Shown here: positions 17,545-26,097 of the stretch, in pieces
How the letters are laid out: every line of letters starts with the position of its first letter
Position numbering within the stretch: the first letter of the stretch is position 1
Assembly: GCF_004001045.1 (NCBI RefSeq)
Contig: NZ_BIMK01000002.1
Location: 62,001-126,000 of the forward strand
DNA: 64,000 bases
Direction of reading: 5' to 3'
From: Paenibacillus chibensis
GTDB lineage: Bacteria > Bacillota > Bacilli > Paenibacillales > Paenibacillaceae
Translations under genes and position numbers: made by a program
The notes under the pieces: model-generated
Databases searched by the model: none
Told to the model about the DNA's origin: nothing
What the model saw: only the letters and a program-made list of their open reading frames with translations

Positions 17545-18414
17545 TTACTTCAAGACGCTGCCTCCATACATAAAGCGATACTTCCAGGAATTCGTAAAGT
17601 CGGTAACGACCACGCCCCCGGCTTTCTGGGAATAGGTATGCAGAAGCTTTCCGTCCCCCAAATACACAGCTACATGCGTAATCCGCTCCGAGGATTTATT
17701 GATGCCTGCGTAAGCCGAGCTGCTGGAGCCTTTATAGCTCATGAAGAAGACAAGATCGCCGCGTTTCAGCTTGTCGATGCTGGTCACAGACGTGCTGTTG
17801 TTTTTGATCCATGTCCCCTGCTGGCGGGAATCAGCAGGAAGCACCACGCCCGCCCCTTCTTTGAAGATCTGGCGAGTGAAGTCAGAGCAGTCGAATGTCT
17901 TTGTCGTATTGCGGTCGGAGCCATACTCATACGGCGTACCCAAATATTTCATCCCTGTTTGGATTACCTTCTCGATTGCCGCAGATGCGCTTTGCGAGGA
18001 ATTGGACGAAGATCCCGAAGTGGAACCGGATGTGCTTCCTTCCGGCTTAGACGAGCCTGCGGATGAACCGGAGGATGAACCTCCAGATGCCTTGCCTACG
18101 CTTATATATTGATCGGCCGTGCTGACATATCCGGTCTTGCCGGCCGAAGTCTTCACTTTATAAAAATAAGAGGTGCTCTTCTCGAGTATGTTCACCTGCT
18201 CGCCGGCTTTCAGATAGCCGAGTACCTTGCCTGACAGCGAAGGCTTGTCCCGGAGTCTTACAGATGCTTGAATCACGCCGGTTTGCGTTGTGGCCGCTGC
18301 TTGTACGACCGTTTTGGCCGCTGCCGCATGCGAGGGGGACGGAAGAATGACGGCTGCCGATATGGCCGCGGAAATAGCCAGGCAACCGAGCAGGCTTTTC
18401 TTGATGTTAATCAT
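17545..18414 (-). CDS. Secreted SH3 + NlpC/P60 peptidoglycan endopeptidase
   Basis: Cell-wall hydrolase, 289 residues, probably cutting gamma-D-Glu/diamino-acid bonds in stem peptides. Order of parts: signal peptide (1-31, ending SHA), bacterial SH3 domain (about 45-105), Ser/Gly-rich linker (about 110-143), NlpC/P60 domain (about 145-289). The catalytic Cys is in TFDCSDFTRQIF, the His in ERITHVAVYLGDG, and the polar third residue in LLHTYS. GGAGG precedes the ATG. The leader was checked for a ydaO riboswitch, a common companion of such genes, and none was found. Confidence 0.92.
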   Translation of the reverse strand: MINIKKSLLGCLAISAAISAAVILPSPSHAAAAKTVVQAAATTQTGVIQASVRLRDKPSLSGKVLGYLKAGEQVNILEKSTSYFYKVKTSAGKTGYVSTADQYISVGKASGGSSSGSSAGSSKPEGSTSGSTSGSSSNSSQSASAAIEKVIQTGMKYLGTPYEYGSDRNTTKTFDCSDFTRQIFKEGAGVVLPADSRQQGTWIKNNSTSVTSIDKLKRGDLVFFMSYKGSSSSAYAGINKSSERITHVAVYLGDGKLLHTYSQKAGGVVVTDFTNSWKYRFMYGGSVLK

Positions 18415-18935
18415 GTAGTTCCTCCTTAAAGTTATTACATTTTTGTAACCAATAGATCATACTTCTGCGCGAAGCTGGATAGTTACCTCTATCTGTTCTC
18501 ATTATCTCAGAGCATCCTCCATATCACATGGTGCTATTTTCGCGGACTCCCACTCCAAATTATGGGTAAATGTAGGTCTTAGGTCCTTTTTCTTCCTGGA
18601 ATATGGATTTACAGGAAAAATTACTATTTTGTAATTTTTAAGCGCAATCCGATAAAACAAAAAGCACATCTCCGGGGATGTGCTTGAGGCTTGTTTGTAT
18701 TTTCAGCCGTTTGAATCGGTGAAGCGTAACGAGTATGCAAGTCCGGCTTGCATGTAAGAGCGATTATTCACAGATTCCAGTGCTAACCTTCAGCTCGGCC
18801 TGTGTTGGTGGTACAATGATACGTGAAGCGGCCCTTGTTGACATGCAGCTTGGGGGAGCCATGGCTGTAGAGTTCGCCTGCGATAACGCTTCGGACAATT
18901 ACATATTCCATTCCAAGGATCAGGAGGAAAAACTT
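18415..18935. other. Intergenic region between NlpC/P60 gene and esterase
   Basis: About 520 bases upstream of both divergent genes. It holds a TTACA-N4-TGTAA dyad at 18435-18448 near the NlpC ribosome binding site and a terminator-like hairpin at 18662. An open frame reaches into it from the esterase, but the esterase start is set at 18936 by its ribosome binding site. No other gene is supported. Confidence 0.5.
18651..18685 (-). terminator. Orphan terminator-like hairpin
   Basis: A 9-bp perfect stem (18662-18670 with 18677-18685), followed by a T-rich run on the minus strand. No minus-strand gene is visible to its right, so it may end an unannotated small RNA or antisense transcript, or be a leftover. 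Confidence 0.5.
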
Positions 18936-19706
18936 ATGCTTCAGGTTTGCCATTTTACTGAGACTCCGAAGGACCCCGCTGTCTCAGACTCCTCAATTCT
19001 CACCTTATATCCAGCTGAATCAGCAGATGAGAGAGCGCTTCCTTTTATGCTTGTACTGCCTGGTGGCGGGTACCAGAACAGGGCTTATCATGAAGGAGAG
19101 CCCATCGCACAATGGTTCAACGAGCTCGGCATGCATGCAGGCGTACTGCATTACCGACTTGAGGAGACGATCGAACCGGCTTCGCTTATTCAGGATGTTG
19201 AGGATGCGCTGAGCTGGGCCCGTGATCCTGAGGTTTCCTTCGGGCTTGCGATTAACCCGAATCAAATCGGGATGATCGGCTTCTCTGCTGGCGGACATCT
19301 TGCCGCAATCACTGCCGTGACAGGCAAGATAAAACCTGATCTACTGATCCTCAGCTACCCGGTGATCACGTTTGAGGAGGACTATACGCATCAGGGCAGC
19401 CGTTCCCGCTTCTTGGGTGAAGATGCCGATGCGGAACTGGTAGCCCGCTATTCCGCCGACCAACGGGTAGACCGTCATGCGCCGCCGACCTTCTTATGGA
19501 CATCAGCCGATGACGGAGCCGTGCCAGTGGAGAACAGTATGCGTTTCGCTGCCGCGCTTTCCAAAGCAAAGGTTCCTTTTGAACTGCATGTATTCGAGTC
19601 AGGCCGTCACGGTCTCGGTCTCTCGGAGGATAATGCATCATGCCGCCAGTGGCTCGGCTGCTGCGCCAATTGGCTTGAGCATCACCAATTTATTCAAAAG
19701 TGGTAG
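18936..19706 (+). CDS. Alpha/beta hydrolase, carbohydrate-esterase type
   Basis: 256-residue serine esterase of the acetyl-xylan-esterase / BD-FAE-like group. It has the oxyanion motif LPGGGYQNRA, nucleophile elbow GFSAGGH, the acid in TSADDGAVPVEN and the catalytic His in ESGRHGLGL. There is no signal peptide, so it acts in the cytoplasm. The start ATG 18936 is chosen for AGGAGG 8 bases upstream; the longer open frame from 18735 begins without one. The neighbour on the same strand is a sialate O-acetylesterase-type gene, so both may remove acyl groups from imported sugars. Confidence 0.85.
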   Translation: MLQVCHFTETPKDPAVSDSSILTLYPAESADERALPFMLVLPGGGYQNRAYHEGEPIAQWFNELGMHAGVLHYRLEETIEPASLIQDVEDALSWARDPEVSFGLAINPNQIGMIGFSAGGHLAAITAVTGKIKPDLLILSYPVITFEEDYTHQGSRSRFLGEDADAELVARYSADQRVDRHAPPTFLWTSADDGAVPVENSMRFAAALSKAKVPFELHVFESGRHGLGLSEDNASCRQWLGCCANWLEHHQFIQKW

Positions 19707-19904
19707 TCATTGAAAAATGCATCGATGGTTCCCGCAGCATATCGAATTGATGAATATTTCCAGGGAAATTGTCTGAATTTCGCTATTCTAAATTAGATAA
19801 TTCCATTTCCAGCAGGGTCTAGCGACCTAAACCGAAAAAGAAAACGGCATGTATATAATGAAATGGCGTTATTTGCCGCCGCTGCAAAGGAGCTGTTACA
19901 ACGG

Positions 19905-21290
19905 ATGAATCAACAAATCGGTACGATCATTACGCAAGGCCCCATGCCATGGACGATTCTGCAGCAAAAAGATGGCTTTGCCTCTGTGAAGCTTCAGGGA
20001 GCCTGGATTCCTCCGGAAGACGGCAGTACCATCGGTCAAGTTTACGCAAGAATCGTTAAGGAGGACACCTCCGAAAATATCGTAAACTGGATGCCCGCGT
20101 ACACCGATCAGGTGACCCGAACATGGGACTTGTACCTGGAGAACATTCCAGCAGGGGGCTTGTACCGGCTGGAGACCTCGCTGCAGATGGATGGAAAATC
20201 GGCTGCAGAATGGTATACCCGGGGAGATATGATCCACCATCTGGGCGTCGGTGATCTATGGGTCATTGCCGGCCAGAGCAATGCGGCTGGCTATGGCAAA
20301 GGCCCTGTGAACGATCCTCCGGAGCTTGGCATTCATCTGCTGCGGCATCATGGAGAATGGGATTTGGCTGCCCACCCTTTTAATGATTCAACCCAAAGTA
20401 TTCATATGGAAAACCGTGAGAATGCCAATCCCGGGTACTCGCCTTTTCTATCGTTTGCCAGGATCGTCAAAAGAGAAACAGGTTGGCCGGTAGGTCTTAT
20501 TCCCATGGCTCATGGAGGTTCCGCGCTGAGCAAATGGAATCCGGAGGAAGACGGCATGCTTTACCGGCTGATGCTGGAAACAATTCTTGCCGTGGGCGGC
20601 AACATACGAGGCATACTTTGGTATCAAGGCTGTACGGACTGTACGCCGAAGGAATCCTCCACATATCTGCCCCGATTCCGCTCGATGGTCGAGTCGATTC
20701 GGAAGGAGCTTGGAAACGAAGACTTGCCGGTATTGACCGTTCAGTTGAACCGCCATACATCGTCCAATGTATCGGAAGAAAGCAATATGTCATGGGGAAC
20801 GGTGCGTGAGCACCAACGCAGAGCTGCATGCGAGATCCCCCATGTGACCGTCGTTCCGGCGCTGGACTGCCCGCTAACCGATGAAATTCATAACAGCCCT
20901 GCAGGCAACCTGCTGATCGGTGAGCGGATGGCGAGAGCGGCGCTGGCGCAAGTCTACGGCAAGCCTGTTATCTACCGCGCGCCGGAGATCCAATCGGCAA
21001 GACTTGTTACGCCGTCGGTTATTGAAATGTCCTTTAACCATGTCCAAGGAAATCTTCTCAAGACTGGCCCGCTCGAAACGGTATTCACCGTGGAGGATGA
21101 ACAGGGAAATCTACCTGCCGCGACTTGCATCCTAACAGGCCCTGCCTCCTTACGCATAACGCTGTCTCGTAAAATTCGGGGCAGGGCTTACGTTCACGGC
21201 GCCTATGAACAAAATCCCTCTTCCTATCTCCCGCTGGACAGCTCGACGTATTTGCCCATGCTCGCCTTTTACCATTTCCCGGTAGAATGA
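19905..21290 (+). CDS. Sialate O-acetylesterase-type SGNH hydrolase
   Basis: 461-residue esterase of the DUF303/SASA family. The nucleophile block is VIAGQSNAAGYG, followed by MAHGGSALSKWN and WYQGCTD (oxyanion residues), and near the end DEIHNSPAGNLLIGERMA carrying the Asp and His. An N-terminal beta-sandwich-like part (residues 1-105) precedes the SGNH core. There is no export signal. The start ATG 19905 is favoured by AAAGGAG 12 bases upstream; the ATG at 19863 has none. In a strain with a sialate operon it could de-O-acetylate sialic acid, but xylan or other plant-sugar acetyl groups are equally possible. Confidence 0.85.
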   Translation: MNQQIGTIITQGPMPWTILQQKDGFASVKLQGAWIPPEDGSTIGQVYARIVKEDTSENIVNWMPAYTDQVTRTWDLYLENIPAGGLYRLETSLQMDGKSAAEWYTRGDMIHHLGVGDLWVIAGQSNAAGYGKGPVNDPPELGIHLLRHHGEWDLAAHPFNDSTQSIHMENRENANPGYSPFLSFARIVKRETGWPVGLIPMAHGGSALSKWNPEEDGMLYRLMLETILAVGGNIRGILWYQGCTDCTPKESSTYLPRFRSMVESIRKELGNEDLPVLTVQLNRHTSSNVSEESNMSWGTVREHQRRAACEIPHVTVVPALDCPLTDEIHNSPAGNLLIGERMARAALAQVYGKPVIYRAPEIQSARLVTPSVIEMSFNHVQGNLLKTGPLETVFTVEDEQGNLPAATCILTGPASLRITLSRKIRGRAYVHGAYEQNPSSYLPLDSSTYLPMLAFYHFPVE

Positions 21291-21384
21291 GTCCAAGATA
21301 TAACGCGAAATAGGGAATGGTTTTGTTTGGAATAAGGCATTCTCCTGCGCTTTGCGTCGAATACGCCTCCAGCTCATGGAACGC

Positions 21385-21412
21385 AAAAAAGCAGCCCGGG
21401 GGCTGCTTTTCT
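21385..21412. terminator. Bidirectional terminator (SASA gene / penicillin acylase)
   Basis: An 8-bp perfect stem (21390-21397 with 21400-21407) and a tight loop, with A run before and T run after, placed between two converging genes. Confidence 0.8.
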
Positions 21413-21431
21413 CTCCGCTTGATCCACTGCT

Positions 21432-23840
21432 TTATTCCGGAATCAGCTTCAGCTCATTTCCTGCGCTTCGGTAAATCGCCGGTACGATGCTGGTGGTATG
21501 GTATTGTCCGGTCGTCCAATCGCCCACCTGATCATGGTACCAACGGCTGAGCACATGGCCGGACTGTCCCGGGCCAACGACGTTATAAGACCGCATCGGA
21601 TCCGCCAGATCGATGACCGTCCGCCACGGTGCGCCGTGGTCCACTTCACCGGTCTCCGCATCCCAGCCTGCGGCGCCTACCGTGACCCGGCCGCCGCCCA
21701 TGGCGGTGGCCTTGGCGTTGAAGATCAGATTGAGCGGCTTCACCGAACCGAGCGGATGCGGAAAATCCACCTGATGGAACTTGCCCCACTGCCACTTGTC
21801 AGGATGCTTGCCCTGCAGCGATACCGCCTGGTCAACGGCCAACTGAAGGGCCTTTACGGCAACCTTCTCCAGACCGCCTTGATCATCGATCCAAGGCTCA
21901 GGGTCGCCCTGCAGCGACTTGCGGAGCATCTCATCCTTGACGATCGCCTTATTGTTGAACAGCTTCATCATGTCATCGCTGATGTCAGGCTTAAACAGCA
22001 CATCATCGAATTTCTGCATCCACAGCTCATACGCCAGCGGAGCAGCCTGGTCGGGATCATTTACCTTATTCCAGTTGTGCAATATCTTCAATACTTCCTG
22101 GTCGATATTACGCAGTGACGGGTTCTCCTGCACCTTTGCGATCAGCCCATCCACGAACTCTGCCGCCTGGAGATTGCTGCGGTCAAACTGCAGCTTTTGC
22201 AGATCCTCGACCGTCAGCTTATCCTTGCCCGCAAGCACCTGCTGAATGCGCTCCTCACGATACGGCTGGGCCCAACTGTCAGTCAAATGATACGGGTAGC
22301 GATCCCCGATCACTTTGTTATTCGCGGTGGCGATGAATCCCTCCTGCGGATTTACCGTCGTCGGCAGCTCATCCCAAGGGATATATCCCGTCCATTCATA
22401 CTCATCCGTCCAGCCCGGAACGGGAATCGAACCGTCGCCATTTTTGCGGATCGGAATCTTGCCGTTGCCCCGGTACGCGATCGTGCCGTCCTTGGATGCA
22501 AAAACGAAATTTTGCGCGGGAGCATCAAAATACTCCAGGCTCTTCTTAAAATCGTCCCAATTTTCAGCTTTGGCGAACAGCTGGATCGCTTCCAGCTCCG
22601 TCGTCGGATCGAGCGCGGTCCAGCGCATCGCGAGCGCCGTCTCCTTCTGCTGGTCCTTGGCGAACTCCGAAATGATCGGGCCGTGTCTTGTCACGACGAC
22701 ATCGTAAGGCACCGGAGCTTCGCCTTTCACCTTGATTTCTTCCCTATATACTTTGGCATCTTCCCATTTTCCCATGTACTCGAATTGGTTCGGGTTGTCG
22801 GGATTTCTTTTTTCGATGTATAGATCCTGCACGTCCGGCCCCAGATTCGTGACGCCCCAGGCGATTTGCTCGTTATGCCCGAGGATGATGCCCGGAACCC
22901 CGGCAAAAATGACGCCACTGACGTTCACGTCCGGAGCGGACAGATGTGTCTCGTACCAAATGGACGGCGTGGCCAGCCCAAGATGGGGATCATTGGCCAG
23001 CATCGGGCTGCCCGATGCCGATTTCTCGCCCGACACGACCCAGTTGTTGCTGCCGTTAAACGGGTTTGGCACGACCGCCGCGGCCGCGAGCCCGCTCAAA
23101 TCGAGCGGATGATCCTTCAGCGCCTGAATGATCGTTGCGCCATCCTTCGGATAAGTCGGCATCAAGGACTGAAGCTTCTCCGGCGACAGCTTTTGCGCCA
23201 TCGCATACCGGAATGCCTGCCCCTCCCAGTTGCCAGCCAAATCATACGCCATGTATTTGCCGATCGTGAGCGAATCGACGGGCTCCCATGGTGCCGGCTG
23301 ATAACCCAGAATCGTGAATTCGACCGGCAGCGCTTTCTTTGCCTCAGCCTGCTTTATGTAGTCGTTGACGCCCTGCGCGTACCATTCCAGTACCTGCTTT
23401 GATTCCTCCGAATAGGCGCTGAGCGATGCCTCGGCAGCCCGGCGCAGGCTGAAGCTGCGGAAGACCTTGTCGCGGTCGATCGCCTTGGCCCCCACCACTT
23501 CGCTTAATTGTCCGGAAGCCTGCCTCCGGCTCAAATCCATTTGGAACAACCGGTCCTGTGCCGTGACGTATCCCTGGGCAATATACAAGTCATGTTCGCT
23601 TTGCGCCTCGATGTGGGGCACGCCGGCATCATCCCTCCATACGGTCACTTGTTTCTCGAGTCCGGCAACGGCAAGCTCTCCCTTGATGACGGGCAGACTT
23701 TTGTCGACCAGCCAATATACGTATCCCCCTGCGCAGGCAATCAATAGAACAATGATCAGAGCAATGATTCCAACGACGCGAGGCCAGCGCTTTTTGCGCG
23801 GCTTCAAGCCGGGAACGGTCACCGCGGCCAACAGCTTCAT
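21432..23840 (-). CDS. Penicillin acylase family amidase (S45)
   Basis: N-terminal nucleophile hydrolase, 802 residues, cleaving amide bonds of acylated amino compounds (penicillins, acyl-homoserine lactones and similar). There is a membrane anchor or uncleaved signal at about residues 20-45, then the alpha chain, and the self-cleavage/nucleophile site in NPFNGSNNWVVSG, where the Ser after Gly becomes the N-terminus of the beta chain. LANDPHLGL and the Asn-rich C-terminal core follow the family. The start ATG 23840 lies behind GGGGAG. A cre-like site is 55 bp upstream, which suggests glucose repression. Confidence 0.92.
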   Translation of the reverse strand: MKLLAAVTVPGLKPRKKRWPRVVGIIALIIVLLIACAGGYVYWLVDKSLPVIKGELAVAGLEKQVTVWRDDAGVPHIEAQSEHDLYIAQGYVTAQDRLFQMDLSRRQASGQLSEVVGAKAIDRDKVFRSFSLRRAAEASLSAYSEESKQVLEWYAQGVNDYIKQAEAKKALPVEFTILGYQPAPWEPVDSLTIGKYMAYDLAGNWEGQAFRYAMAQKLSPEKLQSLMPTYPKDGATIIQALKDHPLDLSGLAAAAVVPNPFNGSNNWVVSGEKSASGSPMLANDPHLGLATPSIWYETHLSAPDVNVSGVIFAGVPGIILGHNEQIAWGVTNLGPDVQDLYIEKRNPDNPNQFEYMGKWEDAKVYREEIKVKGEAPVPYDVVVTRHGPIISEFAKDQQKETALAMRWTALDPTTELEAIQLFAKAENWDDFKKSLEYFDAPAQNFVFASKDGTIAYRGNGKIPIRKNGDGSIPVPGWTDEYEWTGYIPWDELPTTVNPQEGFIATANNKVIGDRYPYHLTDSWAQPYREERIQQVLAGKDKLTVEDLQKLQFDRSNLQAAEFVDGLIAKVQENPSLRNIDQEVLKILHNWNKVNDPDQAAPLAYELWMQKFDDVLFKPDISDDMMKLFNNKAIVKDEMLRKSLQGDPEPWIDDQGGLEKVAVKALQLAVDQAVSLQGKHPDKWQWGKFHQVDFPHPLGSVKPLNLIFNAKATAMGGGRVTVGAAGWDAETGEVDHGAPWRTVIDLADPMRSYNVVGPGQSGHVLSRWYHDQVGDWTTGQYHTTSIVPAIYRSAGNELKLIPE

Positions 23841-23894
23841 GCAGGACTCCCCCAGACATATTTGGTTATTTATGGATTCCCATCCATTATAGGA

Positions 23895-23909
23895 TGTAAA
23901 GCGCTTACA
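23895..23909. promoter_or_regulatory. cre-like site upstream of penicillin acylase
   Basis: TGTAAAGCGCTTACA, a near-perfect dyad with the cre core AAGCGCTT, lies 55 bp before the acylase start. It is one base longer than the standard 14-base cre, so binding by CcpA is likely but unproven. Confidence 0.5.
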
Positions 23910-23941
23910 AACAAGATGAATGACCATTCATTTTTTCCGAC

Positions 23942-23976
23942 AAAAAAAACCCGCTTCCGCCTGAGGCGAAAGGGGG
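23942..23976 (-). terminator. Terminator of deoD-nupC operon
   Basis: G/C-rich imperfect hairpin followed by eight T on the minus strand, just after nupC. Confidence 0.75.
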
Positions 23977-24011
23977 CTTTGAAGCTTAATTTCATACTCC
24001 TTCATCTATCA

Positions 24012-25193
24012 TCAAAATACCAAACCGATGATCGTTGCCGACAAAAAGCTCACCAGCGCGGCTCCGTACAGCAGCTTCAGCCCGAAGCCGGCGACCACGT
24101 TGCCCTGTTTCTCGTTCAGGCCTTTGACAGCGCCGACGATCGTGCCGATGGATCCGAAATTGGCGAAGGAGATCAGGAATACGGAGACGATCGCTCTTGT
24201 ACGCTCGCTGAAGCCGCCCTGGATTTTGACAAAGTCGAGCATGGCGACGAATTCGTTGGCCACGATTTTGGTGGCCATGATGCTTCCCGCCTGGATCGAC
24301 TCATGCCACGGAACGCCCATGAGGAATGCGAACGGCGCGAGCACATAACCGAGAATATTTTGAAACGAAATTCCGAAAATGCCGCTGAAAATGCCGTTGA
24401 TCATCGAGATGAGCGCAACGAAGCCGACCAGCATGACGCCAACGATGACGACAACTTTGAAGCCGTCCAGGATATATTCGCCGAGCATCTCGAAAAAGGT
24501 CTGCTTGGTCTCCTCCTGCTCGACCAGAATATCTTCTTCGGGCTGGACGCGGTACGGATTGACGATCGAGGAAATAATGAATCCCCCGAACAGGTTGAGG
24601 ACCAGCGCGGCCACGACGTATTCCGGCTTCAGCATCGTCATGTACGAGCCGACAATGGACATCGACACCGTGGACATGGCCGACGCGCATAAGGTGTAGA
24701 GGCGCTGGCGCGGCAGCAGGCCGATCTGTTTTTTGATGGAAATGAACACTTCGTTCTGTCCTAAAATCGCCGATGCGACCGCGTTATAGGATTCCAGCTT
24801 GCCCATGCCGTTGATCTTGCTCAGCGCGAGACCGATATATTTGATGATGAATGGAAGAATTTTGTAATGCTGCAGGATGCCGATGAGCACCGACATGAAG
24901 ACGATCGGCATCAGTACATGAAAGAAAAACGAATGGATGCCTTCGTTCACGATGCCGCCGAACACGAAATCGGTGCCTTCATTCGCGAAATTCAGGATTT
25001 TGGCGAATCCGTCCGCGAATCCCCTGACCAGGAGCTCGCCGATGCTTGTCTTCAGGAGGATCAGGCCGAGCACGATTTGCAAGGCGATCATGATGACGAT
25101 CGGACGGAACTTGATATTTTTCTTATCGGAGCTGGCGATCCAGGCAAATCCCAGGACAACGGCCAGCCCGAGCAAAGCGATCACGTATTTCAT
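24012..25193 (-). CDS. nupC: CNT-family nucleoside permease
   Basis: Concentrative nucleoside/proton symporter, 393 residues and about ten helices. The family core is visible: GQNEVFISIKKQIGLLPRQR (first substrate-binding hairpin region), ASAMSTVSMSIVGSYM, and ANEFVAMLDF and SFANFGSIGTIVGAVKGL (second half). GGAGG precedes the ATG. It lies 58 bp downstream of deoD, forming a purine-nucleoside uptake and phosphorolysis operon. Confidence 0.93.
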   Translation of the reverse strand: MKYVIALLGLAVVLGFAWIASSDKKNIKFRPIVIMIALQIVLGLILLKTSIGELLVRGFADGFAKILNFANEGTDFVFGGIVNEGIHSFFFHVLMPIVFMSVLIGILQHYKILPFIIKYIGLALSKINGMGKLESYNAVASAILGQNEVFISIKKQIGLLPRQRLYTLCASAMSTVSMSIVGSYMTMLKPEYVVAALVLNLFGGFIISSIVNPYRVQPEEDILVEQEETKQTFFEMLGEYILDGFKVVVIVGVMLVGFVALISMINGIFSGIFGISFQNILGYVLAPFAFLMGVPWHESIQAGSIMATKIVANEFVAMLDFVKIQGGFSERTRAIVSVFLISFANFGSIGTIVGAVKGLNEKQGNVVAGFGLKLLYGAALVSFLSATIIGLVF

Positions 25194-25251
25194 GGTAGTC
25201 CTCCCCCGGCTTATTTGTGAATCCAATCACAATGAACTGGAAATCCGTGCC

Positions 25252-25962
25252 CTATTCTTCCGCAATAATGGTCTCCAGCGCGATCTCCGCCATTTGGTTG
25301 AACGACTGCTCGCTGTCTTTATGCGCCGATCGTTCATTTGTGAGCAGCTGGCTTCCTACCGTCAGAATCGACAAGGCTTTCACGCCGTATTTGGCGGCCA
25401 GGGTATAGAGTGCCGTGCTTTCCATTTCCACGGCCAGCACGCCGAACTCCATGAATTTATGAAGCCTATCAAGCGTCTCCCGGTAAAATTCGTCGGAATT
25501 GTAGATGTTGCCCACGGACACGTTGGCGCTTCGGGCCTTCGCCTCCGTATAGGCCTTCATCAGCATGCCGAAGTCTGCCGAAGGCGCATAATTGCACCCC
25601 AGGAAAATCTTCTCCGTCATGTTGCTGTCGGACGAAACCGCTTGGGCCAGCACGATGTCCCGGATCTGCAGTTCCCTCTGCATGGCGCCGCAGGTGCCGA
25701 TCCGGATCAGCCTTTTCGCGCCGTAATCCTTGATCAGCTCCGTGGCATAGATGCTAATCGAAGGATTCCCCATCCCCGTGCCCTGCACCGATACGGGAAT
25801 GCCTTTATATAAGCCGGTGTAGCCGTACATACCCCTGACCTCGTTGTAGCAGCGAACGTCCTCCAGAAAATGTTCGGCGACGAATTTGGCCCGGAGCGGA
25901 TCGCCCGGCAACAGGACGCGCTCCGCGATCTCCCCGGCTTTGGCTTCCAGATGGATACTCAT
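25252..25962 (-). CDS. deoD: Purine nucleoside phosphorylase, DeoD type
   Basis: Hexameric PNP, 236 residues: purine nucleoside plus phosphate to base plus (deoxy)ribose-1-phosphate. Family motifs are LLPGDPLRAKF, VQGTGMGNPSISIY, LIRIGTCGAM, and AVEMESTALY with the ribose-binding Glu. The start at 25962 follows GGGGAAG; the longer reading frame upstream has no ribosome site. It is the first gene of deoD-nupC. A cre-like sequence lies about 40 bp upstream. Confidence 0.95.
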   Translation of the reverse strand: MSIHLEAKAGEIAERVLLPGDPLRAKFVAEHFLEDVRCYNEVRGMYGYTGLYKGIPVSVQGTGMGNPSISIYATELIKDYGAKRLIRIGTCGAMQRELQIRDIVLAQAVSSDSNMTEKIFLGCNYAPSADFGMLMKAYTEAKARSANVSVGNIYNSDEFYRETLDRLHKFMEFGVLAVEMESTALYTLAAKYGVKALSILTVGSQLLTNERSAHKDSEQSFNQMAEIALETIIAEE

Positions 25963-26000
25963 GTTGTAACTTCCCCCTTCAGAATGACTGCAGGCGATTT

Positions 26001-26014
26001 CGTAATCGCTTACA
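26001..26014. promoter_or_regulatory. cre-like site upstream of deoD
   Basis: Minus-strand TGTAAGCGATTACG fits the first half and core of the cre consensus and forms a near-palindrome, 39-52 bp before the deoD start. The last position does not match, so this is a moderate call. Confidence 0.4.
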
Positions 26015-26097
26015 ACACTTATCTTAAAAGGAGAGCGCCCGGGATAATAGTCCAATTTAAGCCGTTGGAAGATGGAGAAAAAGGACCATGAACGCTT

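Noticed and set aside
18415..18560. c-di-AMP riboswitch upstream of the NlpC/P60 gene
   Set aside because: Expected by analogy with other species, but none of the conserved ydaO blocks is present on either strand.
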